DNA from: an archaeon
Lineage (GTDB): Archaea; B1Sed10-29; WALL01
NCBI GenBank assembly: GCA_030592525.1
Contig: JAUVIW010000032.1
Coordinates: 1 to 9,495, forward strand
DNA length: 9,495 nucleotides
Reading direction: 5' to 3'
Positions 1 to 5,562 of the stretch are shown here, in pieces. A model generated the notes under the pieces. It saw nothing but the letters and a program-made list of their open reading frames with translations. It made no database searches and was not told the DNA's origin. A program made the translations under genes and the position numbers. Every line of letters starts with the position of its first letter. Position 1 is the stretch's first letter.

Positions 1-373
1 AGCTGGGTGCACTATGCCAAAGCCACTGGCATACAAGGATAACGTGCTCGTGATGCAGTTCATAGGCGACAAGGACGCCGCACCCCTCATCAAGGACGTG
101 GACCTCAGCGACGCAGAAGGCGCGTTCTGGCACGTCGTCAAGGACCTCCAGCGCCTCTACAGGGCCAGGCTCGTTCACGCAGACGCTAGTGAGTTCAATA
201 TCATGTGGTGGAAGGAAAAGCCCTGGATAATAGATATCGGACAAGGAGTGCTCCTCTCGCACCCGCGCGCGCAAGAGTTCCTGGAGAGGGATGTGCACAA
301 CATCACCAGGTTCTTTAAAAAGCGCGGTGTGGACGCCGAGGAGAAGGACATCCTCAAGTTCATTCAGGAGTAG
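1..373 (+). CDS. rio1: RIO1-family serine protein kinase/ATPase, 5'-truncated
   Basis: C-terminal lobe of a RIO1 kinase, which acts in late 30S subunit maturation. The frame is open from base 2 to the TAG at 371-373. The first codons (AGCTMPKP) continue the family pattern before the ATG at 14, so that ATG is internal and the true start lies outside the window. Visible motifs are the hinge segment VLVMQFIG, the catalytic loop LVHADASEFNI with its catalytic Asp, the metal-binding IDIGQG (RIO1 IDxxQ type), and the RIO1-like tail HPRAQEFLERDVHNITRFF. The reading frame is intact. The last 10 bases overlap tail-to-tail with the minus-strand regulator. In many archaea RIO1 directly precedes the Dim2-like KH gene; here the regulator lies between them. 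Identity is sure; the N-terminal half is unseen. Confidence 0.93.
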   Translation, partial: AGCTMPKPLAYKDNVLVMQFIGDKDAAPLIKDVDLSDAEGAFWHVVKDLQRLYRARLVHADASEFNIMWWKEKPWIIDIGQGVLLSHPRAQEFLERDVHNITRFFKKRGVDAEEKDILKFIQE

Positions 374-579
374 ACCCAGTCAGGGTTGTCTGAAGGCGTT
401 GACGCAATCATCTCGGGCAGGAGGTCCTCTAGCTCCTCCTCAAGGCCGGAGCCGGGCCGCAGCAGCATCCTGATGGCGTCACGGAACACCTCGCTCCTCG
501 AAGCGTACAGTCCCACGGACACCAGGTGGTCAACAGCCTCGAGCATCCGCGGGGTCAGGGAGATAAGCACCTTAGACAT
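364..579 (-). CDS. Ribbon-helix-helix (CopG/MetJ-like) transcriptional regulator, 71 aa
   Basis: Small DNA-binding protein of the ribbon-helix-helix fold. Residues 3-8 (KVLISL) form the antiparallel strand that enters the major groove. Residues 10-22 form helix A, and residues 27-41 (SRSEVFRDAIRMLL) match the helix B signature of the family. The acidic tail (about 46-71) is not recognised. The frame could extend upstream, but the ATG at 579 is chosen because the fold begins there and a TATA-like box is centred about 27 bases before it, predicting a leaderless message. Its stop lies within the end of rio1. Two GGATATCC palindromes flank the TATA box, so autorepression is a reasonable inference. 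No toxin gene follows, which argues against a simple antitoxin. Regulator identity is fairly sure; targets are inferred. Confidence 0.85.
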   Translation of the reverse strand: MSKVLISLTPRMLEAVDHLVSVGLYASRSEVFRDAIRMLLRPGSGLEEELEDLLPEMIASTPSDNPDWVYS

Positions 580-594
580 AGTATATAAAAAGGA

Positions 595-624
595 GGATAT
601 CCTTAATATATCTATAGGATATCC
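595..624 (-). promoter_or_regulatory. Putative operator: two GGATATCC palindromes around the regulator's TATA box
   Basis: Perfect palindromes GGATATCC occur at 595-602 and 617-624, 22 bp start to start, about two helical turns. The sequence between them holds the TATA-like box at 603-610. Ribbon-helix-helix proteins commonly bind short palindromes in tandem as dimers of dimers, so occlusion of TBP and autorepression are inferred. The arrangement is seen directly; binding is not shown. Confidence 0.6.
603..610 (-). promoter_or_regulatory. TATA-like box for the RHH regulator
   Basis: On the minus strand the sequence is TATATTAA, centred about 27 bases from the ATG at 579, the distance expected when transcription begins at the start codon. 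A second AT run (581-590) is too close to the ATG to serve this gene. Confidence 0.55.
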
Positions 625-713
625 AATTGCAATAACCCCGTTGCAACAAAACCCCCAGAAACGCAACAGGGTGCGGTAAAACCCCTGTTTCTCGGCACTT
701 TAAAAAGCAAAGG

Positions 714-721
714 TATTTAAA
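714..721 (+). promoter_or_regulatory. TATA-like box for the KH-Top6B-Top6A operon
   Basis: TATTTAAA centred near 717 predicts a transcript start near 744, giving about a 20-base leader to the ATG at 765. A second candidate, TTTAAAAA at 699-706, would start transcription near 729 and would permit the ATG at 735 instead. The two cannot be separated by eye. Confidence 0.55.
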
Positions 722-764
722 GGGTACTTGAGAAATGTATTTAGGCAGTAAAACAGGGCAGAAA

Positions 765-1289
765 ATGGAGTATACAGAGTATGTGTCTGTCCCGCGCGAC
801 CGCGTGGGAGTGCTCGTCGGCAACGGCGGCATAGTCAAGCGCAGGATTGAGGGCGGAACAGGCGTAAAGCTGCGCGTGAACAGCGACACCGGCGAGATTG
901 ACGTCAAGCGCCCTGACACAGTGCCGGCAGGGAACGCGCTGAAGGCCATGGACGTGATAAAGGCCATCGGCAACGGGTTCCCGCCGAAAAAGGCGCTTGA
1001 ACTGATTGCTGACGACGTATACCTAACAATCATCGACATCACCGCGTACGTCGGGAAGGGCCACAAGGACCTCGTGCGCCAAAGGGCCCGCCTGATAGGC
1101 TCCGGAGGAAAGGCAAGGCGGATGCTCGAGAACCTGACCGAAACAGACATCACTGTCTCGGACCGCTATGTCGCAATCATCGGGCAGGCAACCAGCAACG
1201 AGCTCGCAAGGACCGGGATCGAAATGCTGCTCTCCGGCACACCGCACGGGGACGTCTACAAGCAACTTAGGAAAAGCTACACATTCTGA
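765..1289 (+). CDS. Archaeal KH-domain protein of the Dim2/Pno1 (Krr1-like) family, 174 aa
   Basis: RNA-binding ribosome-biogenesis factor. The family partners with RIO-type kinases and binds near the 3' end of 16S rRNA. There are two KH domains. The first begins at the N-terminus (EYVSVPRDRVGVLVG) and has the loop GNGG; the second has IGSGGKARRMLENLTETDI with the loop GSGG. The ending GTPHGDVYKQL is typical of the family. The ATG at 765 is preferred because homologues begin with a short residue or two before the EYV-type strand and because the nearest TATA box fits a leader to it. An ATG at 735 in the same frame would add 10 residues. Neither start has a strong Shine-Dalgarno sequence. The stop is 10 bases before top6B, indicating one operon. 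Usual length for the family. Confidence 0.9.
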   Translation: MEYTEYVSVPRDRVGVLVGNGGIVKRRIEGGTGVKLRVNSDTGEIDVKRPDTVPAGNALKAMDVIKAIGNGFPPKKALELIADDVYLTIIDITAYVGKGHKDLVRQRARLIGSGGKARRMLENLTETDITVSDRYVAIIGQATSNELARTGIEMLLSGTPHGDVYKQLRKSYTF

Positions 1290-1292
1290 GGG
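1288..1292 (+). promoter_or_regulatory. Ribosome binding site for top6B
   Basis: GAGGG lies 7 bases before the ATG at 1300 and uses the last two bases of the KH stop codon. This decides the start of top6B against the longer open frame and suggests translational coupling. Confidence 0.65.
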
Positions 1293-1299
1293 ATTAACA

Positions 1300-2874
1300 A
1301 TGGCAGAAACAGCTGACAACATATTCAAAGAGTTCCGCGAGCACAGCGTCGCTGAGTTCTTCAAGAAAAACAGGCAGATGCTCGGATACTCCGGGAAAAT
1401 CAGGTCATTAACAACGATCATACACGAGTATGTCACCAACGGCCTGGACGCGTGCGAGGACGCGAACATACTTCCGGAGATACACGTGAAGATAAAGCAG
1501 CTCGGGAACGACCATTACCAGGTCACTGTCAGCGACAACGGGCCGGGAATACCAAAGACGCACGTCGGGAAAGTGTTCGCGCAAATGCTCGCGGGAACAA
1601 AGTTCCACAGGTTCGTGCAGTCACGCGGCCAGCAGGGAATCGGCGCCTCGGGATGCACGATGTACGGGCAGATCACGACAGGGAAGCCGACTCATATCAC
1701 TACCTCCGCCAAAAAAGGAAAGGTGTACGAGTGCGACATCATGTTCGACGTCAAGAACAACCGCGCCGATGTCTCGCACGAAGTCGATTACGAGGGCGAC
1801 CTCAAGGGAACCCTCGTGGTGGCGGAGTTCAAGGACGTCACGTTCAACTGGTCCGAGTACGGGCCCGGAGAGTACTTGCGCCGCACCGCGGTCGCGAACC
1901 CGCACGCAAGAATAGTGTTCATCGCGCCGGACAAGCAGAAGTTCATTTACGAGCGCGTTGTTAACATACTGCCCAAGAAGCCGGAGCCGTCAAAGCCGCA
2001 CCCACGCGGGCTGACCGTGGACGACTTTTTGGATTACGCGCACTCGTCAAAGGAGCGCACCATCAAAACATTCATGACAAAGACGTTCGACCGCGTGTCG
2101 TCAGCTAAGGCAAAGGAGGTCGAGGGCCTGACAAGCATTGACTTCAACAGGAAGCCGGACAGCATCACGTGGAAGGACGCAGAAGAAGTGGTGGACGCGA
2201 TAAAAAAGGTGAAGTTCCTCGCGCCGAGCACGAAGGAGCTCAAGCCCATCGGCGAGAAGCAGATAGAGAAGTCAATACTCAACGTGCTGGAGCCGGACTT
2301 CCACCAAGTGCTCACAAGGTCACCGAGCGTGTACCGCGGCGGTGTCCCGTTCATAATCGAGGCAGGGATAGCGTTCGGCGGCAAGGCCGGCCGCCGGGGC
2401 AACGGCGACGCAAAGGTCGAGGTAATGCGCTTCGCGAACCGCGCGCCGCTACTGTTCGACGCCGGTGCCGACGTGATAACGAAGACGGTGAACAACATTG
2501 ACTGGAGGCGCTACCACCTCAAGAACATGGACTCGCTGCCAATCAGCATTATTGTCAACATAACGAGCACGTACGTGCCGTACACGAGTGCGGGCAAGCA
2601 GGCGATTTCCGATGAGGAGGAAATCAGGAAGGAGGTCACGCTCGCGCTGCAGGATGTGGGAAGGAAGATTGGCGAGCACTTGCGCAGGGAGTACCGCAAG
2701 GGCGAGAAGGCGGCGAAGAGGTCAACGCTGCTGAGATACGTGCCCGAGACCGCGGGCGCCATCGCAACCCTGTCAGGCGCTGACAAAAAGAAGCTCGAGC
2801 TCAAGCTGCTCAAGATGGTCGAGGACAAGTTCAAGAACAGTGGCAAAGCGGATGAAGAGGAAGGTGATGAGTGA
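1300..2874 (+). CDS. top6B: DNA topoisomerase VI subunit B, 524 aa
   Basis: ATP-binding subunit of the type IIB topoisomerase, which relaxes and decatenates DNA with subunit A. GHKL ATPase features: HEYVTNGLDAC (catalytic Glu43, Mg-binding Asn47), DNGPGIP at 79-85, and GQQGIGASG at 110-118. The middle section beginning near residue 225 corresponds to the helix-two-turn-helix insert, followed by the transducer domain that contains EKSILNVLEPDF and YRGGVPFIIEAGIAFGG. The acidic tail KADEEEGDE is normal. The frame is open further upstream to 1168, but that stretch overlaps the KH gene and has no family similarity. The ATG at 1300 has GAGGG at 1288-1292, overlapping the KH stop. Length is typical for versions lacking the extra C-terminal Ig-like domain. 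Confidence 0.97.
   Translation: MAETADNIFKEFREHSVAEFFKKNRQMLGYSGKIRSLTTIIHEYVTNGLDACEDANILPEIHVKIKQLGNDHYQVTVSDNGPGIPKTHVGKVFAQMLAGTKFHRFVQSRGQQGIGASGCTMYGQITTGKPTHITTSAKKGKVYECDIMFDVKNNRADVSHEVDYEGDLKGTLVVAEFKDVTFNWSEYGPGEYLRRTAVANPHARIVFIAPDKQKFIYERVVNILPKKPEPSKPHPRGLTVDDFLDYAHSSKERTIKTFMTKTFDRVSSAKAKEVEGLTSIDFNRKPDSITWKDAEEVVDAIKKVKFLAPSTKELKPIGEKQIEKSILNVLEPDFHQVLTRSPSVYRGGVPFIIEAGIAFGGKAGRRGNGDAKVEVMRFANRAPLLFDAGADVITKTVNNIDWRRYHLKNMDSLPISIIVNITSTYVPYTSAGKQAISDEEEIRKEVTLALQDVGRKIGEHLRREYRKGEKAAKRSTLLRYVPETAGAIATLSGADKKKLELKLLKMVEDKFKNSGKADEEEGDE
2863..2867 (+). promoter_or_regulatory. Ribosome binding site for top6A, inside top6B
   Basis: GGTGA within the last codons of top6B lies 6 bases before the ATG at 2874. 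It matches the archaeal anti-Shine-Dalgarno region and selects the ATG over the GTG at 2871 just before it. Confidence 0.6.
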
Positions 2875-3995
2875 TGGCAGCCAAGAAATCAGGAGTAAAG
2901 GTTAACCCCAAGCAAAGGGACAAGGAAGTAAGCAAGGCACTTGAGGGCATAGGCAAGGAAGTGGCCCAGGAAATAATGAAGAGCCAGTCACCCAATGTCC
3001 AGATACCCGTGCGCTCACTCAGCAATATCACGTTCAACGAAAAGCAAAAGCAGCTGCAGCTCGGCAACGCGATGTCGAAGAGGAGCTTCATGAACGTCGC
3101 GCACTCGCGCAAGTTCATGCAGACCATGCTCGTCACCTCGTGGATAAACAAGGAGCTCGTCAAGGAAGGGATTACCACGAGCCTTCGTGACATGTACTAC
3201 GCTTTGAAGCGCACGATACCGGGCACGAAGGAGAACACTGTTGAGGAACAGGGCGAGTCAGACCCGATTGTCATTGACCTCGAGACAATGGTCGACGTCC
3301 TGAGGGAGGAATTGCACTTGAACGCCGACGTTCGCGGCCGCGTTGTCGGCAACGTCGTGATAAAGGACCGCGGGGACAAGGTGAACTGGGCAAAGCTCGG
3401 GTCCGGCGGGTGGTCAATACCGTCGAACATTGAGAACATCGAGTTTGACAGTGTTGACGCGGACTACATACTGCTGATTGAAAAGAACGCGGCCTTTGAG
3501 AGGCTGCACGAGGACAAGTTCTGGAAGAATGAGAACTGCATCCTCGTCACGTCGCAGGGCCAGGCAGCACGCGGTGTGCGCCGACTGACTTCGCGCCTGT
3601 CGCAGGAGCACAACCTGCCGCTGTACATCTTCACTGACGGGGACGCCTACGGGTGGTACATTTACTCGGTCATCAAGTGGGGCTCAATGAATTTGGCTCA
3701 CGTCTCTGACAGGCTGGGGTGCCCGAACGCGAAGTTCCTCGGGCTCACCATGACTGACATCGACACGTACGACCTTGCTGACTACACCATCAAGGCAAAG
3801 GACGTGGACATGAAGCGCGCCAAGGAATTGCTGCAGTACCCGTGGTTCCAGAAGCCGGAGTGGCAGAGCGAGATCAAGATGATGATCAAGCGCGGCTACA
3901 AGGCTGAGCTGGAAGCCCTGTCCTCCAAGGGCCTGCGGTTCATCACCCAAACCTATTTGCCGGACAAGATAGGCAACAAGGATTTCCTGCCCTAA
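2874..3995 (+). CDS. top6A: DNA topoisomerase VI subunit A (Spo11-like), 373 aa
   Basis: DNA-cleaving subunit of topoisomerase VI, homologous to eukaryotic Spo11. The winged-helix (5Y-CAP) domain carries SLRDMYYAL, with the second Tyr (Tyr109) the expected nucleophile. The Toprim domain shows the metal-binding residues Glu203 (LIEKNAAFERL) and the DxD pair Asp255/Asp257 in IFTDGDAYGWYIY. Further family signatures are LGSGGWSIPSNIE and LVTSQGQAARGVRRL. The N-terminus is Lys-rich, as is common. The ATG at 2874 shares its first base with the top6B TGA (TGATG), so the two subunits are translationally coupled and should be made in equal amounts. All catalytic residues are present and length is normal. 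Confidence 0.97.
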   Translation: MAAKKSGVKVNPKQRDKEVSKALEGIGKEVAQEIMKSQSPNVQIPVRSLSNITFNEKQKQLQLGNAMSKRSFMNVAHSRKFMQTMLVTSWINKELVKEGITTSLRDMYYALKRTIPGTKENTVEEQGESDPIVIDLETMVDVLREELHLNADVRGRVVGNVVIKDRGDKVNWAKLGSGGWSIPSNIENIEFDSVDADYILLIEKNAAFERLHEDKFWKNENCILVTSQGQAARGVRRLTSRLSQEHNLPLYIFTDGDAYGWYIYSVIKWGSMNLAHVSDRLGCPNAKFLGLTMTDIDTYDLADYTIKAKDVDMKRAKELLQYPWFQKPEWQSEIKMMIKRGYKAELEALSSKGLRFITQTYLPDKIGNKDFLP

Positions 3996-4032
3996 AACAG
4001 GCTCCTAAGGGGTTTTGGAGGGGTTTTAGGAG
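3991..4032 (+). terminator. Possible stem-loop/terminator after top6A
   Basis: Two alternative inverted repeats share this stretch: CCTAAAAC (3991-3998) with GTTTTAGG (4023-4030), and CTCCTAA (4002-4008) with TTAGGAG (4026-4032). The first stem includes the top6A stop codon. There are only short T runs, so as an archaeal terminator it is tentative. Confidence 0.35.
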
Positions 4033-4050
4033 TATGAGCCATCAGATAGG

Positions 4051-4058
4051 TTTAAAAA
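4051..4058 (+). promoter_or_regulatory. TATA-like box for the HTH gene and possibly tRNA-Asn
   Basis: TTTAAAAA predicts transcription from about 4081, giving a leader of roughly 40 bases before the ATG at 4123. No separate TATA box is obvious in front of the tRNA gene, so the tRNA may share this promoter. Confidence 0.5.
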
Positions 4059-4122
4059 GGAGTAATGCAATAATTAGCCTATAGTTAACTGCTTTTAGAA
4101 GCAAACATCGAAGTGATTATGA

Positions 4123-4503
4123 ATGAGGATGATTTACGCCGGAAACAAGCAAGAGCTTGTAAGAGAGATTGAGAGCATTGACCAGGGCACGAAGAGCATT
4201 TACATTAATGCCAGGCCTTCGATGGACATTGTCCAGAGGATTGTCGAGAACGCTCCGATGATAGAAGAGATACTCTGCCCCCCGAGCCTGCTCAAGCAGA
4301 CGAGCACCAAGGTGTTCAGCGTGCTGGAGAGCAAGGGCGTGAAGCTCGCGCACAAGGAAGTGCGCATCGGGCGACCCAACAAGTATGATGAGAAGCGGAT
4401 TAGTGAGATTCGCACCAAGCGCAGTTCGGGCATGCCGGTCAAGGACATTTCCACGAGCATGAACATTCCCCTCAGAACCGTGTACTACTACCTCAAGAAT
4501 TGA
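4123..4503 (+). CDS. DUF1699-like protein with C-terminal helix-turn-helix, 126 aa
   Basis: Probable archaeal DNA-binding protein. Residues 1-80 resemble the archaeal DUF1699 family by eye (SIYINARPSMDIVQRI, then APMIEEILCPP and a later VLESKGVKL segment); this is pattern memory and not a search. Residues 83-126 are a resolvase/Hin-type helix-turn-helix: a GRPNK basic arm, EKRISEIRTKRSSGMPVKDIS, then the recognition helix ending in RTVYYYLKN. There is no recombinase catalytic domain, so a regulator is more likely than an invertase. The ATG at 4123 has GTGAT 5 bases upstream; an ATG at 4129 is the alternative. The gene stands alone, ending 22 bases before tRNA-Asn. Substrate sites unknown. Confidence 0.8.
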   Translation: MRMIYAGNKQELVREIESIDQGTKSIYINARPSMDIVQRIVENAPMIEEILCPPSLLKQTSTKVFSVLESKGVKLAHKEVRIGRPNKYDEKRISEIRTKRSSGMPVKDISTSMNIPLRTVYYYLKN

Positions 4504-4525
4504 GATAGTGAAAAAGCATTCATGC

Positions 4526-4601
4526 GCCCGGGTAGCTTAGTTGGTAGAGCGTTCGGCTGTTAACCGAAAGGTCATGAGTTCGAGTCTCCTCCCGGGCGCC
4601 A
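4526..4601 (+). tRNA. tRNA-Asn (anticodon GTT), CCA encoded
   Basis: Full cloverleaf without intron. The acceptor stem GCCCGGG/CCCGGGC is perfect over 7 pairs, with T8 and A9 next, a D arm GCTT-AGTTGGTA-GAGC, and an anticodon stem TTCGG/CCGAA around CTGTTAA with GTT at 4559-4561. The T loop is TTCGAGT. Discriminator G (4598) fits Asn and is followed by an encoded CCA (4599-4601). G15 (4540) and C48 (4573) are present, the Levitt pair whose G becomes archaeosine. The T stem ATGAG/CTCCT has one mismatch (T50 against C64). Confidence 0.95.
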
Positions 4602-4604
4602 TTC

Positions 4605-4634
4605 CCATCGTCGAACGATGGTAATAACCCTTTT
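4605..4634 (+). terminator. Hairpin and T run after tRNA-Asn
   Basis: CCATCG (4605-4610) pairs perfectly with CGATGG (4616-4621) over a 5-base loop, 3 bases after the encoded CCA. TTTT follows at 4631-4634. It could stop tRNA transcription or guide 3' processing. The T run is also part of the next gene's TATA box. Confidence 0.4.
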
Positions 4635-4638
4635 AAAG
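4631..4638 (+). promoter_or_regulatory. TATA-like box for the 4660 gene
   Basis: TTTTAAAG is centred 25-26 bases before the ATG at 4660, predicting a leaderless message. No Shine-Dalgarno sequence is seen before that ATG. This favours 4660 over the in-frame ATG at 4618, which lies in the tRNA hairpin upstream of the box. Confidence 0.55.
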
Positions 4639-4659
4639 CCTAGTCGCCACAACTCAATC

Positions 4660-5070
4660 ATGAAAAATGTTCTCAGCAAAGGTGTGCTGAAAGCAAAAGT
4701 GCTCAAGCACATCAAGAGTCTTGAGGGTAGAAAGGAGTACCTCGAGAAGCAGTGGATAAAGCGAGCGTACGAAAGAGGCGACCCTGAGGACAAGGGGTAC
4801 AAGCACAACCTTACGAAATACAAGCTTGAAAATGACGCCAAGCTCATAGACAACATTGCGATAGTGATACGCCGCGACCCTGCGCAGCTGGGGTTTATTA
4901 CCAACGGCATCAAGAAGAATGTGCCGCTCGAAAACATTCAAATGGGGTTCCTCAATGAAAAAAACGTGGTGGAACTCGCAGACGTGATGTTTCCGTATAC
5001 ACAAGAAGGTAACAACAGAGAAATCAACAAAGAACTGAACAAGTTCGCGAAAAACATACACGGATTCTAA
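4660..5070 (+). CDS. Hypothetical basic protein, 136 aa
   Basis: Family not recognised. It is rich in Lys and Asn, mostly helical in appearance, with no signal peptide, membrane segment or Cys motif. A Lys/Arg-rich first half (residues 8-58) is followed by DNIAIVIRRDPAQLGFI and an Asn-rich tail. It is first in a plus-strand cluster that runs to 6567. The stop TAA (5068-5070) is followed in the same frame by another open stretch, so the two may once have been one gene. The end of the gene is clearly AT-richer (hand-counted line 4981-5040, 23 of 60 G+C) than the topoisomerase genes (line 2401-2460, 38 of 60). The basic character suggests nucleic-acid binding, but this is a guess. Real gene likely, from the promoter fit and sustained frame. 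Confidence 0.6.
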   Translation: MKNVLSKGVLKAKVLKHIKSLEGRKEYLEKQWIKRAYERGDPEDKGYKHNLTKYKLENDAKLIDNIAIVIRRDPAQLGFITNGIKKNVPLENIQMGFLNEKNVVELADVMFPYTQEGNNREINKELNKFAKNIHGF

Positions 5071-5082
5071 CAAAAAGAGGGT

Positions 5083-5334
5083 TTGGTCCCAAAAAAAAGA
5101 GATGCGGTGTTTTTTCAGTACTTATTGTTCAAGGAAAAAATAAGGAACACGCTCGTGCACAGGGAACTCAAAAAAATGCCTCACGCACCAGCGCAATTAA
5201 CAGACCTCATCGAGCTCACGAAGCTGATGAAGCAAGCGCCCAAAGAATTCAGGCTCACAGGCAGATTTGGTAAGCCAGGATCATACTTCACGAAGAAGGA
5301 AGTGCGCACGCACATTGAGAGGCTGAAGAAATGA
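5083..5334 (+). CDS. Hypothetical basic protein, 83 aa, start uncertain
   Basis: Family not recognised. A basic helical N-terminal part is followed by PAQLTDLIELTKLMKQAP and an ending with FRLTGRFGKPGSYFTKKEV, which looks like a small folded RNA- or DNA-binding unit. No conventional start is convincing: TTG at 5083 has GAGGG ending one base before it, which is too close; GTG at 5107 has a weak GAGAT; ATG at 5176 has AGGG 11 bases away and would give only 52 residues. It is in the same frame as the preceding gene, separated by a TAA and four codons. Its own TGA overlaps the next ATG (ATGA), which supports translation of this frame. Confidence 0.5.
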   Translation: MVPKKRDAVFFQYLLFKEKIRNTLVHRELKKMPHAPAQLTDLIELTKLMKQAPKEFRLTGRFGKPGSYFTKKEVRTHIERLKK

Positions 5335-5561
5335 GAAGAAGGATACCGTACTCACCGCCGAAGTGCACTGTGTGCGGAACGCAGGCACTCGCGTTCGCAA
5401 AGAACAAGGAGCCCAGGTGCGTCAGGCACCAGCAAGACCCACCGCAAACAAAGCAATGCAAGTGCGGCGGGCTGATGGCAGTAAGGGAAAACAAGAAAAA
5501 CCACTCATTCTTCTGGGGATGCACAAACTTCCCCCGATGCCTAGAAACGGAAACGATGTGA
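5331..5561 (+). CDS. Small double zinc-ribbon protein, 76 aa
   Basis: Two potential zinc sites. The first is Cys12-x2-Cys15 with Cys30-x2-His33. The second is Cys43-x-Cys45 with Cys64-x5-Cys70 in the context CKCGG...FFWGCTNFPRC. The second resembles the zinc finger found at the C-terminus of type IA topoisomerases (G-C-x-N/Y-F/Y-P-x-C), except for CxC in place of CxxC. The function is unknown; nucleic-acid binding is likely from the family resemblance. The ATG overlaps the preceding stop as ATGA, with GAGAGG 8 bases upstream. The stop is one base before the next gene, so expression is coupled within the cluster. Confidence 0.75.
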   Translation: MRRRIPYSPPKCTVCGTQALAFAKNKEPRCVRHQQDPPQTKQCKCGGLMAVRENKKNHSFFWGCTNFPRCLETETM

Positions 5562-5562
5562 G

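Noticed and set aside
364..579. Antitoxin of a toxin-antitoxin pair
   Set aside because: No small partner gene on the same strand beside it; the neighbours are rio1 and the KH gene on the other strand.
1168..1299. 44-residue N-terminal extension of Top6B
   Set aside because: It overlaps the KH gene, has no family similarity, and the ATG at 1300 has a good Shine-Dalgarno sequence.
4580..4660. Integrated element using the tRNA-Asn 3' end as attachment site
   Set aside because: No repeat of the tRNA end elsewhere in the window and no integrase gene; the HTH protein upstream lacks a recombinase domain.
5068..5070. Recoding of the TAA between the two basic proteins, such as pyrrolysine
   Set aside because: Pyrrolysine uses TAG, not TAA, and no recoding structure is seen.
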